In this document: piece after piece, positions 1 to 6,173 of the stretch | How positions within the stretch are numbered: position 1 is the stretch's first letter | Layout of the letters: every line of letters begins with the position of its first letter | Assembly: GCA_905215675.1 (NCBI GenBank) | Contig: CAJMRA010000130.1 | Span: 1 to 6,962, forward strand | Direction: 5' to 3' | Origin: an uncultured bacterium | GTDB lineage: Bacteria; Desulfobacterota; Desulfovibrionia; Desulfovibrionales; Desulfovibrionaceae | DNA: 6,962 nucleotides | Notes under the pieces: model-generated | Databases searched by the model: none | What the model saw: the letters and a program-made list of their open reading frames with translations, nothing else | Told to the model about the DNA's origin: nothing | Position numbers and translations under genes: made by a program

Positions 1-53
1 AGCGCACAAGGGTGTTTCCTTCCCCCCAGAAGAACGATTTCGTGTCAACACGC

Positions 54-1220
54 CTAGAATGTACGGCGGCAGGCGCCGTTCAGCGGCACGCCCAGCGTGC
101 GGCGCAGCGCCTCGATCCGCTCCCAGGACTGCCGCACGCGCCACAGGGGAATGGAGCCGTCGCGCACCAGCTTCATGAACGCGGCGTGAACCTTGTCCGG
201 CAGATCGGGATCGGGATGCGCCGTATTGTTGCCGAACACAAGAATGTCATTGCCCGCGGCCACGGCCAGCAGCACAATCTGTTCCAGCGTGAACCGCCGC
301 GCCACGGCGTCCATCATCAGGTCGTCGCTGATAACCACCCCCTGCCAGCCCATCCGGCCACGCAGCAGGTCCTCGATGACGGCGGAAGACAGCGAGGCGG
401 GCAAACGCGGGTCCATGCCGCGATGCGAGACATGCCCCACCATGACCATACCCGGCCAGCCTGCCGAAAAACATTCCTGAAAGGGTTGCAGTTCGGCGGT
501 CTGCCAGGTTTCCGTAATATCCGCCGTCCCCAGATGCGTGTCGAATCTGGAACTGCCGTGCCCCGGAAAATGCTTGAGCACGGGGATCACCCCCTCCGCG
601 GCCAGCCCCTGCCCGAAAGCCCAGGCATGCAGCGCCACGGTCTGCGGATTGGGACTGAAACTGCGGCCGAGGCGGGCAATGATCGGATTACCGGGATTGG
701 TGTTCACATCGGCCACGGGGGCCAGATCCACGTTGATGCCGACCGAATGCAGCTCCCGGCCGAGCCGTTCAGCCCGGGCCCAGGTCCGTTCCGGCCTGTC
801 CCGCCCCATGACGGCGGCCGACGGCAGCGCGGAAAAGCCGTAGGCGGGCTTGCAGCGGCGGACGTTGCCGCCTTCGTCATCCACGGCGATGAAGGGCGGC
901 AGGGGCGCCGTCCGGCGCAGGGCCGCCGTCAGGGCGCGCACCTGCTCCGGCGAACGAATGTTGCGCGGCCCGCCGTCGGCCATGTTCTTGTCGAACAGCA
1001 GCGCGTGCCCCACCCTGCCTTCGCGGAGGGCCTTCCAGAATACGGGATCGTCGGCTTCCTCCGTTCCGCGAAAACCGAGCATGAGCATGGAACCGACCAT
1101 GCGTTCCGGCGACGGGGAAACTTCATCCGGCGTGGCCCCGCGCGCGAGATACGGCAGCAGCGCCAGCAGAAAAGCCAGAAGAAAGGCAATGACGCTCAGG
1201 CGTCCCATACGTCCGTTCAT
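54..1220 (-). CDS. nagZ: Exported GH3 beta-N-acetylhexosaminidase (NagZ-like)
   Basis: Glycoside hydrolase family 3 enzyme of 388 aa, expected to remove terminal N-acetylglucosamine from muropeptides or related sugars. Seen: an Asp-Glu-Gly-Gly motif at residues 114-118, the NagZ signature KHFPGHG at 216-222 followed by Asp227-Thr-His229 (the catalytic Asp/His loop of this subfamily), and VISDDLMMDA at 296-305, where the first Asp (D299) fits the nucleophile. Residues 9-25 are strongly hydrophobic and followed by LARGAT, which looks like a signal peptide. E. coli NagZ is cytoplasmic, so an envelope location is inferred here. No lipobox cysteine is seen. The ATG at 1220 has an AGGAGG ribosome site 10 nt upstream (complement of 1231-1236). 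The start overlaps the stop of the upstream membrane-protein gene by ATGA, implying translational coupling. The family is sure. The symbol follows the motifs; the physiological substrate is not shown. Confidence 0.93.
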   Translation of the reverse strand: MNGRMGRLSVIAFLLAFLLALLPYLARGATPDEVSPSPERMVGSMLMLGFRGTEEADDPVFWKALREGRVGHALLFDKNMADGGPRNIRSPEQVRALTAALRRTAPLPPFIAVDDEGGNVRRCKPAYGFSALPSAAVMGRDRPERTWARAERLGRELHSVGINVDLAPVADVNTNPGNPIIARLGRSFSPNPQTVALHAWAFGQGLAAEGVIPVLKHFPGHGSSRFDTHLGTADITETWQTAELQPFQECFSAGWPGMVMVGHVSHRGMDPRLPASLSSAVIEDLLRGRMGWQGVVISDDLMMDAVARRFTLEQIVLLAVAAGNDILVFGNNTAHPDPDLPDKVHAAFMKLVRDGSIPLWRVRQSWERIEALRRTLGVPLNGACRRTF

Positions 1221-2326
1221 GCGGAAGCACCCTCCTGACGCTGTGCGAACTCATCCATGAATATCTGCCAGACCGTCACGAAGAAGACGGCCAGGACGGG
1301 CCCGCTGACAAATCCGTCCATGCCGAACAGCATGAAGCCGCCCAGCGTGGACAACAGCACCATGAAGTCGGGCAGTTTCGTGTCGCGCCCCACCAGAAGC
1401 GGGCGCAGGATGTTGTCCGCCAGACCGATGACGCAGACGCCGTAGGCCATGAGCACCAGACCGGAGACAATATCGCCGGTAAGCAGCAGATAGACGGCCA
1501 CGGGAGCCCAGACAAGCCCGGCTCCCACCAGGGGAATGAGCGACAGCAGACTCATGACCACGCCCCACAGCACCGGCGCGCGGATGTCCAGCAGCGCGAA
1601 GATGACGCCTCCCAGCGCCCCCTGCGCCATGGCCACAAGCACGCTTCCCTTGATGGTGGCCCGCAGCACTTCCGCGAACTTGCGGAACAACAGTTCCTCA
1701 CGGTGATCGCCGAAGGGCAGCGCCCTGATCAGAAGCGCATGGAAACGCTCGCCGTCGCGCACCAGAAAGAAGGCCAGATAGAGCATCATGGCCATATCCA
1801 CCACAAGATTGACGGTGATGCTGCCCAGCGCCACCGTATTGGAAGCAAGTATGCCGCTGGCCTTTACGGCCAGTTCCGACAATTTTGCCTTGATGGCGTC
1901 CGGCGTATAGCCGAAACGCTCCAGCCATTCCAGCGCGCCGGGCACGGCCTGCCGCAGGCGATCCACGATTTCCGAGAGCGCATGCGCGTCGCCGCTCAGG
2001 CGCGCGTACAGCTGGGCGATTTCATTGGCGCAGGTATAGAAGAGGTAGATGCAGGGCACGACAATGACGATCAGGCTTGTCAGCACGCACAGCAGCGACG
2101 ATGTCGTCGGCCCCAGACGCCGCCGCAGAAAAAGAAAAAGCGGACGACTCAGCAGGCCGATGACCACGGCCCAGAAAATAATGTTGAAAAAGGGGCGCAG
2201 CATCCAGAAGAACAGGAGCGTCGTCGCGACGAGCAGCAGGAGAAAGGCGCGATCCTCAAAACGGGTGGCAGGGGACGACATGGCGGGCTCGACAGGAAAG
2301 AAAGTGAAAAAATTCTTCTTGTCCAT
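1217..2326 (-). CDS. AI-2E/PerM family (UPF0118) membrane protein
   Basis: Polytopic inner-membrane protein of 369 aa from the ATG at 2326. The family (AI-2E transporter, YdiK/PerM/TqsA type) includes an autoinducer-2 exporter and Na+/H+ antiporters, but most members have no known substrate, so none is assigned. Seen: two hydrophobic segments near residues 29-61, another near 75-97, a soluble middle stretch (about 98-164), then further membrane segments. The C-terminal family block is intact: DNILRP at 304-309, a Leu-Gly-Gly-Phe at 328-331 and FGMDGFVSGP ending at 343. The start is uncertain. ATG 2326 and ATG 2281 both lack a good ribosome site, and a TTG at 2350 is also in frame. ATG 2281 would leave only 8 residues before the first hydrophobic stretch, which is normal for the family, so 2281 is a serious alternative (354 aa). 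It is the upstream gene of a coupled pair with the GH3 enzyme, which suggests an envelope role. Confidence 0.92.
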   Translation of the reverse strand: MDKKNFFTFFPVEPAMSSPATRFEDRAFLLLLVATTLLFFWMLRPFFNIIFWAVVIGLLSRPLFLFLRRRLGPTTSSLLCVLTSLIVIVVPCIYLFYTCANEIAQLYARLSGDAHALSEIVDRLRQAVPGALEWLERFGYTPDAIKAKLSELAVKASGILASNTVALGSITVNLVVDMAMMLYLAFFLVRDGERFHALLIRALPFGDHREELLFRKFAEVLRATIKGSVLVAMAQGALGGVIFALLDIRAPVLWGVVMSLLSLIPLVGAGLVWAPVAVYLLLTGDIVSGLVLMAYGVCVIGLADNILRPLLVGRDTKLPDFMVLLSTLGGFMLFGMDGFVSGPVLAVFFVTVWQIFMDEFAQRQEGASA

Positions 2327-2421
2327 ACCGCAGAATACGCATGGCCGCAATATGACGCCCGCGCGTTGACGGATGCGCGCCCGCTGCGCTACTGCATTAC
2401 GACAAGCCCGCCGGAGAAACC
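2327..2421. promoter_or_regulatory. Divergent intergenic region between the PerM-like gene and hldE
   Basis: This 95-nt gap must carry the promoter for the leftward pair and probably one for hldE. The best plus-strand element is TTGACG at 2366-2371 (5/6 to a -35 box), but the sequence 17-18 nt downstream (near 2389-2395, TACTGC) is a poor -10. On the minus strand only CATATT-like (complement of 2348-2353) and TATTCT-like hexamers are seen, without convincing -35 boxes. The hldE ribosome site GGAGA lies at 2413-2417. The promoter role is inferred from gene orientation; the exact boxes are weak. Confidence 0.3.
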
Positions 2422-3882
2422 ATGATACCCGATTTTGCCCGTACGCGCCTGCTTGTCGTGGGCGACCCCATGCTGGATATTTACGTGGAAAGCGAAGTGC
2501 GCCGCATCTCGCCGGAAGCCCCGGTGCCTGTGGCCGAAGTGCGCGCGCGCCGGAGCGTTCCCGGCGGCGCGGCCAACGTGGCCCGCAATCTCGTCTCGCT
2601 CGGCTGTCGCGCCGCCCTGCTGGGCGTGTGCGGCGTCGACGCCGCGGCCTCGACGCTGCGGGAACGGCTCCGGGAAGGCGCCATCGAAGCCACGCTGATA
2701 CCGTCTTCCCGGCGACCCACCACCGGCAAGACCCGTATCGTCACCCGCGGACAGCAGCTGTTCCGCCTGGACGAGGAAGCGCGCCTTCCGCTCGATCCGC
2801 AGGAATACGCCGGACTGAAAGCCGCCCTGCCCGAAGCGCTGGACGGCTGCGACGCCGTCATCCTGTCCGATTACGGCAAGGGCGTCCTCCTGCGCCGCCC
2901 GGACGGCTCCTGCCTTGCCGGAGACGTCATTGCCGCCTGCGCGGAACGCGGGATTCCCGTTCTGGCCGATCCCAAGCTCGACGACTGGAGCCGCTACGCC
3001 GGGGCGGAATGCGTGACGCCCAACAGCGCGGAATTTGCCGCCGTTTCCGGTTGCGCCGACGAATCGCGCGAAGACATGGAGAAGGCGGCCCGGGCCCTGT
3101 GCCGCCGTATCGCCGTCCCCCGGCTGCTGCTGACCAGAGGTCCCCGGGGCATGGCGCTGTTCGAGGAGGCGCGGGAACCGGTCTTCATCAAGGCCGAAGC
3201 GCGACAGGTCGTGGACGTTTCCGGCGCGGGCGATACCGTCATTGCCGTGCTGGCGGCCTGCCGCGCCTGCGGACTCTCCTATGCGGAGGCCGCCCGCTGC
3301 GCCAATGCCGCCGCGGGCATGGTGGTCTGCAAGGCGGGCACCAGCCCCGTGAGCAGGGCCGAATTTCTCTATGCCGTCCGGCGCGACGGCGGCAGCACGC
3401 CCAAAATCATGGACCTGCCCCGGCTGCGGGAAGTGGTGGACTTCTGGAAACAGCAGGGACAGCGCGTCGTCTTTACCAACGGCTGCTTCGATATCCTGCA
3501 CAAGGGGCATATCATGCTGCTGCATGAAGCGGCGGCCCAGGGGGATCGCCTCGTGGTCGCCATCAACGCCGACGCCTCCGTGCGTCGCCTCAAGGGAGAA
3601 ACGCGCCCCGTACAGGACGAACAAAGCCGCGCCCTGCTCATTGCCGCCCTTCAGGACGTGGACGCCGTGATCATCTTCGAGGAAGACACTCCCCTGCGCC
3701 TCATCGAGGCCCTGCTTCCCGACGTGCTGGTCAAGGGCAGCGACTATACCGTGGAAACGGTCGTCGGCGCCGACGTCGTACAGGCCCACGGCGGCCGCGT
3801 GCATCTGGCGCGCCTGCAGGACGGCTACAGCACGACCGGCATCTGCCGCAGAATCTCGGCGGACGGCGGCCCGGCCCGCTGA
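2422..3882 (+). CDS. hldE: Bifunctional heptose-7-phosphate kinase / heptose-1-phosphate adenylyltransferase
   Basis: Cytoplasmic two-domain enzyme (486 aa; E. coli HldE is 477) of the ADP-heptose pathway for LPS inner core. The N-terminal domain phosphorylates D-glycero-beta-D-manno-heptose 7-phosphate at C1; the C-terminal domain transfers AMP to the 1-phosphate. Seen: the PfkB/ribokinase fold at about 8-315 with GDPMLD (14-19), PGGAANVARNL (47-57) and the anion-hole/catalytic GAGDT at 268-272 (D271). The nucleotidyltransferase domain is at about 345-480 with TNGCFDILHKGH at 352-363 (HxGH at 360-363), KGSDY at 438-442 and YSTTGI at 469-474. A good GGAG ribosome site precedes the ATG by 5 nt. 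The gene reads away from the PerM-like gene and is followed by a 181-nt gap. In some bacteria the two activities are separate proteins (HldA/HldC); here they are fused. No broken motif is visible. Confidence 0.97.
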   Translation: MIPDFARTRLLVVGDPMLDIYVESEVRRISPEAPVPVAEVRARRSVPGGAANVARNLVSLGCRAALLGVCGVDAAASTLRERLREGAIEATLIPSSRRPTTGKTRIVTRGQQLFRLDEEARLPLDPQEYAGLKAALPEALDGCDAVILSDYGKGVLLRRPDGSCLAGDVIAACAERGIPVLADPKLDDWSRYAGAECVTPNSAEFAAVSGCADESREDMEKAARALCRRIAVPRLLLTRGPRGMALFEEAREPVFIKAEARQVVDVSGAGDTVIAVLAACRACGLSYAEAARCANAAAGMVVCKAGTSPVSRAEFLYAVRRDGGSTPKIMDLPRLREVVDFWKQQGQRVVFTNGCFDILHKGHIMLLHEAAAQGDRLVVAINADASVRRLKGETRPVQDEQSRALLIAALQDVDAVIIFEEDTPLRLIEALLPDVLVKGSDYTVETVVGADVVQAHGGRVHLARLQDGYSTTGICRRISADGGPAR

Positions 3883-3890
3883 CGCCCTTC

Positions 3891-3974
3891 CCCGGCGACG
3901 CCATGCGCGGCCCCGTAACGCTTCCGTCCGTTCCGCCGCGCACGCCGCCCATCCGGCAGAAAAGCATCGCCGGG
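3891..3974. other. Nested inverted repeats in the hldE-lpd gap
   Basis: CCCGGCGACGC at 3891-3901 pairs with GCATCGCCGGG at 3964-3974 (10 of 11 positions). Inside it TGCGCGG at 3904-3910 pairs with CCGCGCA at 3936-3942. Together they could form an extended stem in an hldE 3' tail or an lpd leader. A competing stem, AAAAGC 3960-3965 with GCTTTT 3980-3985, uses part of the outer arm. The region is very G+C-rich, so chance pairing is likely enough that function is only a suggestion. Confidence 0.3.
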
Positions 3975-3998
3975 TAAACGCTTTTCGTGTACGCTGAC

Positions 3999-4028
3999 GC
4001 GCGGAAGCGCCCTTTCCCGCTTCCGCGC
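3999..4028 (+). other. Perfect 11-bp stem-loop upstream of the lpd-like gene
   Basis: GCGCGGAAGCG (3999-4009) and CGCTTCCGCGC (4018-4028) are perfectly complementary around an 8-nt pyrimidine-rich loop. It ends 23 nt before the GGAGGA ribosome site at 4052-4057. No T-run follows, so it is not a standard intrinsic terminator. It could be a processing or stability structure, or a Rho-linked 3' end for hldE. The structure is seen directly; the role is unknown. Confidence 0.45.
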
Positions 4029-4063
4029 CCCGTTCAACCTTCAGCTCTTGCGGAGGACCCCCC

Positions 4064-5440
4064 ATGGATACGTTTGATGTCGTCGTCATCGGCGGCGGCC
4101 CCGGCGGCGCCGCGGCCGCCAGGGAACTGGCATCCGCCGGCAAATCCGTTGCCATCATTGAAAACGCGCACTGGGGCGGCGTCTGCCTCAACTGCGGCTG
4201 TATTCCCACAAAAATGCTGCTGGGGGCCACGGCCTGCGGCGCGCAGCTGCGCGCCCACAAACGCCTGAAAACGCTTTCCGGCGACGTGGTCGTGGATTAT
4301 GCGGCCCTGCAAACCCGCATAGGCCGCTTTCTCAAGGGCAGCAGTCAGGCGCTGGCCAAGGGGCTGACGGCTCTCGGCGTCACCCTGCTGGAAGGCACGG
4401 GCACGATCCTCGGCAAGGGACAGGTGCTGCTGAAGGCCGCCGACGGTTCGGAACGCACGCTGTCCTGCGCCGACATTGTGCTTGCCTGCGGCTCCTCGAG
4501 CGCGGCCTTTCCGGGGCTGACGCCCGATCACGACTGTGTGCTGGACAGTACGGATCTTCTGCGGATTCCCGCAATTCCCGAAAGTCTCGTCATCGTCGGC
4601 GCGGGGGCCATCGGCCTTGAAATGGCCGACTTCTTTGCCGCCATGGGCGGCAAGGTGACGGTCGTGGAAGCCGCGCCCCATATCGCGCCGCAGGAAGACG
4701 CCGATATTGCGAAGGAAATGCTGCGCGCCGTCGGCAAAAACGGCATAGACTGCCTTGAAGGCGTCAAGGCCGCCTCCCTGAAAACCGTCGACGGACACGC
4801 CGAACTGACGCTGGAAGACGGACGCGTCATTACCGCCGCCAAGGCGCTGGTCGCCGTGGGCAGGACCCCCAATACCGCCGGTCTTCAGGCCGAAAAGGCC
4901 GCCTGCCGTCTGAACCGTCGCGGATTTGTGGAAGTCGACGCCTGTCTTGAAGCCGCTCCCGGCGTGTATGCCGTGGGCGACGTCAACGGCATCACCCTGC
5001 TGGCGCATGCCGCCGAACATCAGGCCGCCTATGTGGCCCGCCGCATCTGCGGTCAGGAAAAGGGCCCCTACGAACCCGGCCCCGTTCCCTCCTGCATTTA
5101 CGGCAGTGTGGAACTCATGCGCGCGGGCGTCACGGCCGGGGAGCTCCTCAGGGAAGGCAGGAACGTGGAAGTCTCGCAGGTTCCCCTGTCCCTGAACCCC
5201 ATTGCCCAGGCCTACGCGGGTACGGCGGGCATGGTGAAGGCCGTCTGGAGCGACGGCAAGCTCATGGGCATCGCCGCCGTGGGACACGGCGTCTCCCATC
5301 TGATCACCGTCGCCCAGCTTCTGATCAAGGAAGGGTATACGACTGATCGACTGCATGAAATCATGTTTGCCCATCCCACGCTTGACGAAATCATTCCGGC
5401 GGCGCTGCGCGCGCCCCGTATCGCCGTCACTGCCGCCTGA
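4064..5440 (+). CDS. lpd: Dihydrolipoyl dehydrogenase-type FAD/NAD disulfide oxidoreductase
   Basis: Class I pyridine nucleotide-disulfide oxidoreductase of 458 aa, most like dihydrolipoyl dehydrogenase, which reoxidises protein-bound dihydrolipoamide with NAD+. Seen: FAD-binding GGGPGG at 10-15, the redox disulfide in GGVCLNCGCIPTK (C41 and C46), NAD-binding GAGAIGLE at 179-186, VGRTPN at 265-270, the second FAD motif YAVGDVNG at 302-309, and the dimerisation-domain motif AHPTLDE at 436-442, supplying the usual His437/Glu442 base pair. Two oddities: an extra cysteine (C44) between the redox cysteines where valine is common, and CIYGSVELMRAGVT at about 344-357 where family members usually have a Tyr-Thr-x-Pro-Glu type segment. 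A strong GGAGGA ribosome site lies 6 nt before the ATG. No lipoyl-complex genes are visible, so the partner (glycine cleavage, 2-oxoacid dehydrogenase or other) is unknown. Mercuric reductase is unlikely: there is no C-terminal Cys pair. Confidence 0.9.
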   Translation: MDTFDVVVIGGGPGGAAAARELASAGKSVAIIENAHWGGVCLNCGCIPTKMLLGATACGAQLRAHKRLKTLSGDVVVDYAALQTRIGRFLKGSSQALAKGLTALGVTLLEGTGTILGKGQVLLKAADGSERTLSCADIVLACGSSSAAFPGLTPDHDCVLDSTDLLRIPAIPESLVIVGAGAIGLEMADFFAAMGGKVTVVEAAPHIAPQEDADIAKEMLRAVGKNGIDCLEGVKAASLKTVDGHAELTLEDGRVITAAKALVAVGRTPNTAGLQAEKAACRLNRRGFVEVDACLEAAPGVYAVGDVNGITLLAHAAEHQAAYVARRICGQEKGPYEPGPVPSCIYGSVELMRAGVTAGELLREGRNVEVSQVPLSLNPIAQAYAGTAGMVKAVWSDGKLMGIAAVGHGVSHLITVAQLLIKEGYTTDRLHEIMFAHPTLDEIIPAALRAPRIAVTAA

Positions 5441-5542
5441 ACCCGCTTCGACGGCACAGAAGCGATCGCTCGCGTCACCATGCGCTAACGGCGTCTCTTT
5501 TGCCGAACGTCCGTAAGGCGGAAGACATCATGAGCATTCTCC

Positions 5543-5567
5543 GTGTGAAACACATTGCGTTTCACAC
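5543..5567. repeat. Perfect 9-bp stem-loop, first of a hairpin cluster
   Basis: GTGTGAAAC (5543-5551) pairs perfectly with GTTTCACAC (5559-5567) across a 7-nt loop. It lies 5 nt before the long hairpin. The string GCGTTTCAC at 5557-5565 recurs exactly at 6909-6917, in the stem-loop after the YczE-like gene, so both ends of this segment share sequence besides the 29-nt repeat. Confidence 0.6.
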
Positions 5568-5571
5568 CATA

Positions 5572-5622
5572 CGACCTGTCGTTTCGCGAGAAAAATGCGT
5601 TTTTCCGCGAAACGACAGGTCG
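5572..5622. repeat. Long hairpin, 23 bp with one bulge
   Basis: Arms of 17 nt, 5572-5588 and 5606-5622, are perfectly complementary. After a single unpaired A at 5589 the stem continues GAAAAA (5590-5595) with TTTTTC (5600-5605), closing on a TGCG tetraloop (5596-5599). That is 23 base pairs in 51 nt. No T-run follows on either side in the form expected of an intrinsic terminator. The length and perfection far exceed a typical terminator and suggest an RNA element or a palindromic DNA repeat. Its last two bases overlap the 29-nt inverted repeat. Confidence 0.8.
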
Positions 5623-5649
5623 GGAGGCGCTGTGCCGCCGCCTCGCGTT
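5621..5649 (-). repeat. 29-nt inverted repeat, left copy
   Basis: The reverse complement of this stretch matches 6934-6962 at 28 of 29 positions; the single difference is A5625 against the complement of C6958. It contains its own stem, GAGGCG at 5624-5629 with CGCCTC at 5639-5644. Just inside it, GTTCC 5647-5651 can pair with GGAAC 5664-5668, giving a second small hairpin as in the right copy. It is assigned minus because the right copy is taken as the reference direction. A dispersed intergenic repeat is the likeliest meaning; an element end is possible. Confidence 0.75.
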
Positions 5650-5660
5650 CCGCCCATTTC

Positions 5661-5737
5661 AAGGGAACCTGCCGCAAAAGAAAAAAATATTTTTCTTGCA
5701 TTTTCAGAAAAACAGACATAATTAAAAAAGTTCCCTT
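5661..5737. other. A/T-rich island closed by an inverted repeat
   Basis: AAGGGAAC at 5661-5668 and GTTCCCTT at 5730-5737 are perfect inverted repeats around an A/T-rich interior that contrasts with the rest of the window. Inside, AAGAAAAA (5678-5685) pairs with TTTTTCTT (5690-5697) over an AATA loop. The left arm 5661-5668 could instead pair with 5647-5651, so two folds compete. It may be a promoter region, a protein-binding site, or a leftover of foreign DNA. Confidence 0.45.
5696..5722 (+). promoter_or_regulatory. Weak candidate promoter for the YczE-like gene
   Basis: CATAAT at 5717-5722 matches a -10 box at 5 of 6 positions and sits in the A/T-rich island. The nearest -35-like hexamer, TTGCAT at 5696-5701, is poor and the spacer is only 15 nt. 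If used, the transcript would carry a leader of about 450 nt before the ATG at 6185. No better promoter was found between here and the gene. Confidence 0.25.
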
Positions 5738-5738
5738 T

Positions 5739-5809
5739 GAGAGGCAGACCTTCCTGTTATCGGGATGCTTCCGGCGGCGATGCCGCCCTTGCCCGGGTTG
5801 CCGCCTCTC
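5739..5809 (+). other. Nested stem structure, possible structured leader RNA
   Basis: Three concentric pairings are visible. GAGAGGC (5739-5745) pairs with GCCTCTC (5803-5809), CGGG (5761-5764) with CCCG (5792-5795), and GGCGGC (5773-5778) with GCCGCC (5782-5787) around a GAT loop. This is the architecture of a folded RNA domain rather than a terminator. It did not match any riboswitch core I could recall (cobalamin, SAM, glycine, cyclic-di-GMP, ZTP). High G+C makes some pairing expected by chance. Confidence 0.35.
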
Positions 5810-6045
5810 GTGACGCAGATCGTTTTCAGCATGAATCAGCTCTTTTTCTCCCTCCTCCCTCTCGCCGCCCACTGTCGCCATCGCTGCGCCCAGTGTCATA
5901 TGTGGCGATCCGTGCGTTGTTCGGCAACGCGCCGTTCTTCCCGCCGGGGTCCCTAGCCCCGTCCTGCTTCCCTTTCTCGTAACGGTTCGGCACGCTCCCG
6001 AATCAGCTCGACTTCCCGCATTATTTCCTCATACCTGCGGAAATA

Positions 6046-6078
6046 GAGTCTTTTATCTTTGCAAAAGATACAAGGCTC
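6046..6078. other. 14-bp stem-loop in the YczE-like leader
   Basis: GAGTCTT (6046-6052) pairs with AAGGCTC (6072-6078) with one G-T wobble. After a single T/C mismatch the stem continues TATCTTT (6054-6060) with AAAGATA (6064-6070) on a GCA loop. It directly abuts a 7-bp stem at 6022-6045. No T-run follows, so it is not a plain terminator. The role is unknown. Confidence 0.5.
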
Positions 6079-6113
6079 AGGCGGCGGCTTGTCGTTCTGA
6101 AACGGCGCGGCGT

Positions 6114-6173
6114 GCGGGAATCTTTTATTCTGTTTCCGCCTTGCGCGGCAACGTTCTGTTTTTTTCTTTTTTT
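6114..6173 (+). promoter_or_regulatory. Possible attenuator just before the YczE-like gene
   Basis: Two overlapping hairpins compete for 6132-6139. The upstream one pairs GCGGGAA (6114-6120) with TTTCCGC (6133-6139), with one G-T wobble. The downstream one pairs CCGC (6136-6139) with GCGG (6145-6148), extended by GTT 6132-6134 with AAC 6150-6152. The downstream hairpin is followed by T7-C-T7 at 6159-6173, ending just before the AGGAG ribosome site at 6175-6179. This resembles an antiterminator/terminator pair. The downstream stem is short and lies 6 nt from the T-run, so the attenuator reading is speculative. The T-tract may only keep the ribosome site unstructured. Confidence 0.3.

Noticed and set aside
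12..1238. 408-codon open frame on the plus strand
   Set aside because: It is antisense to the GH3 gene with its catalytic motifs. The product is rich in Arg/His/Gln/Pro, typical of a shadow frame.
2389..4260. 623-codon open frame on the minus strand
   Set aside because: It lies antisense to the clear hldE gene and runs into the lpd-like start. The translation is rich in Gly/Ala/His/Gln with no recognisable motif. Long antisense frames are expected opposite G+C-rich genes.
4034..5374. 446-codon open frame on the minus strand
   Set aside because: It is antisense to the lpd-like gene, whose FAD, disulfide, NAD and C-terminal motifs are all intact. The antisense product has low-complexity composition and no family features.
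5458..5471. GCGATCGC octamer palindrome (5462-5469)
   Set aside because: It is the HIP1-type octamer known from cyanobacteria, but a single copy in G+C-rich DNA is expected by chance.
5500..5721. Short plus-strand frame (ATG at 5530 possible) after the lpd-like gene
   Set aside because: It runs straight through the 9-bp, 23-bp and repeat hairpins, so its amino-acid sequence is dictated by palindromes. No domain or convincing coding bias is visible.
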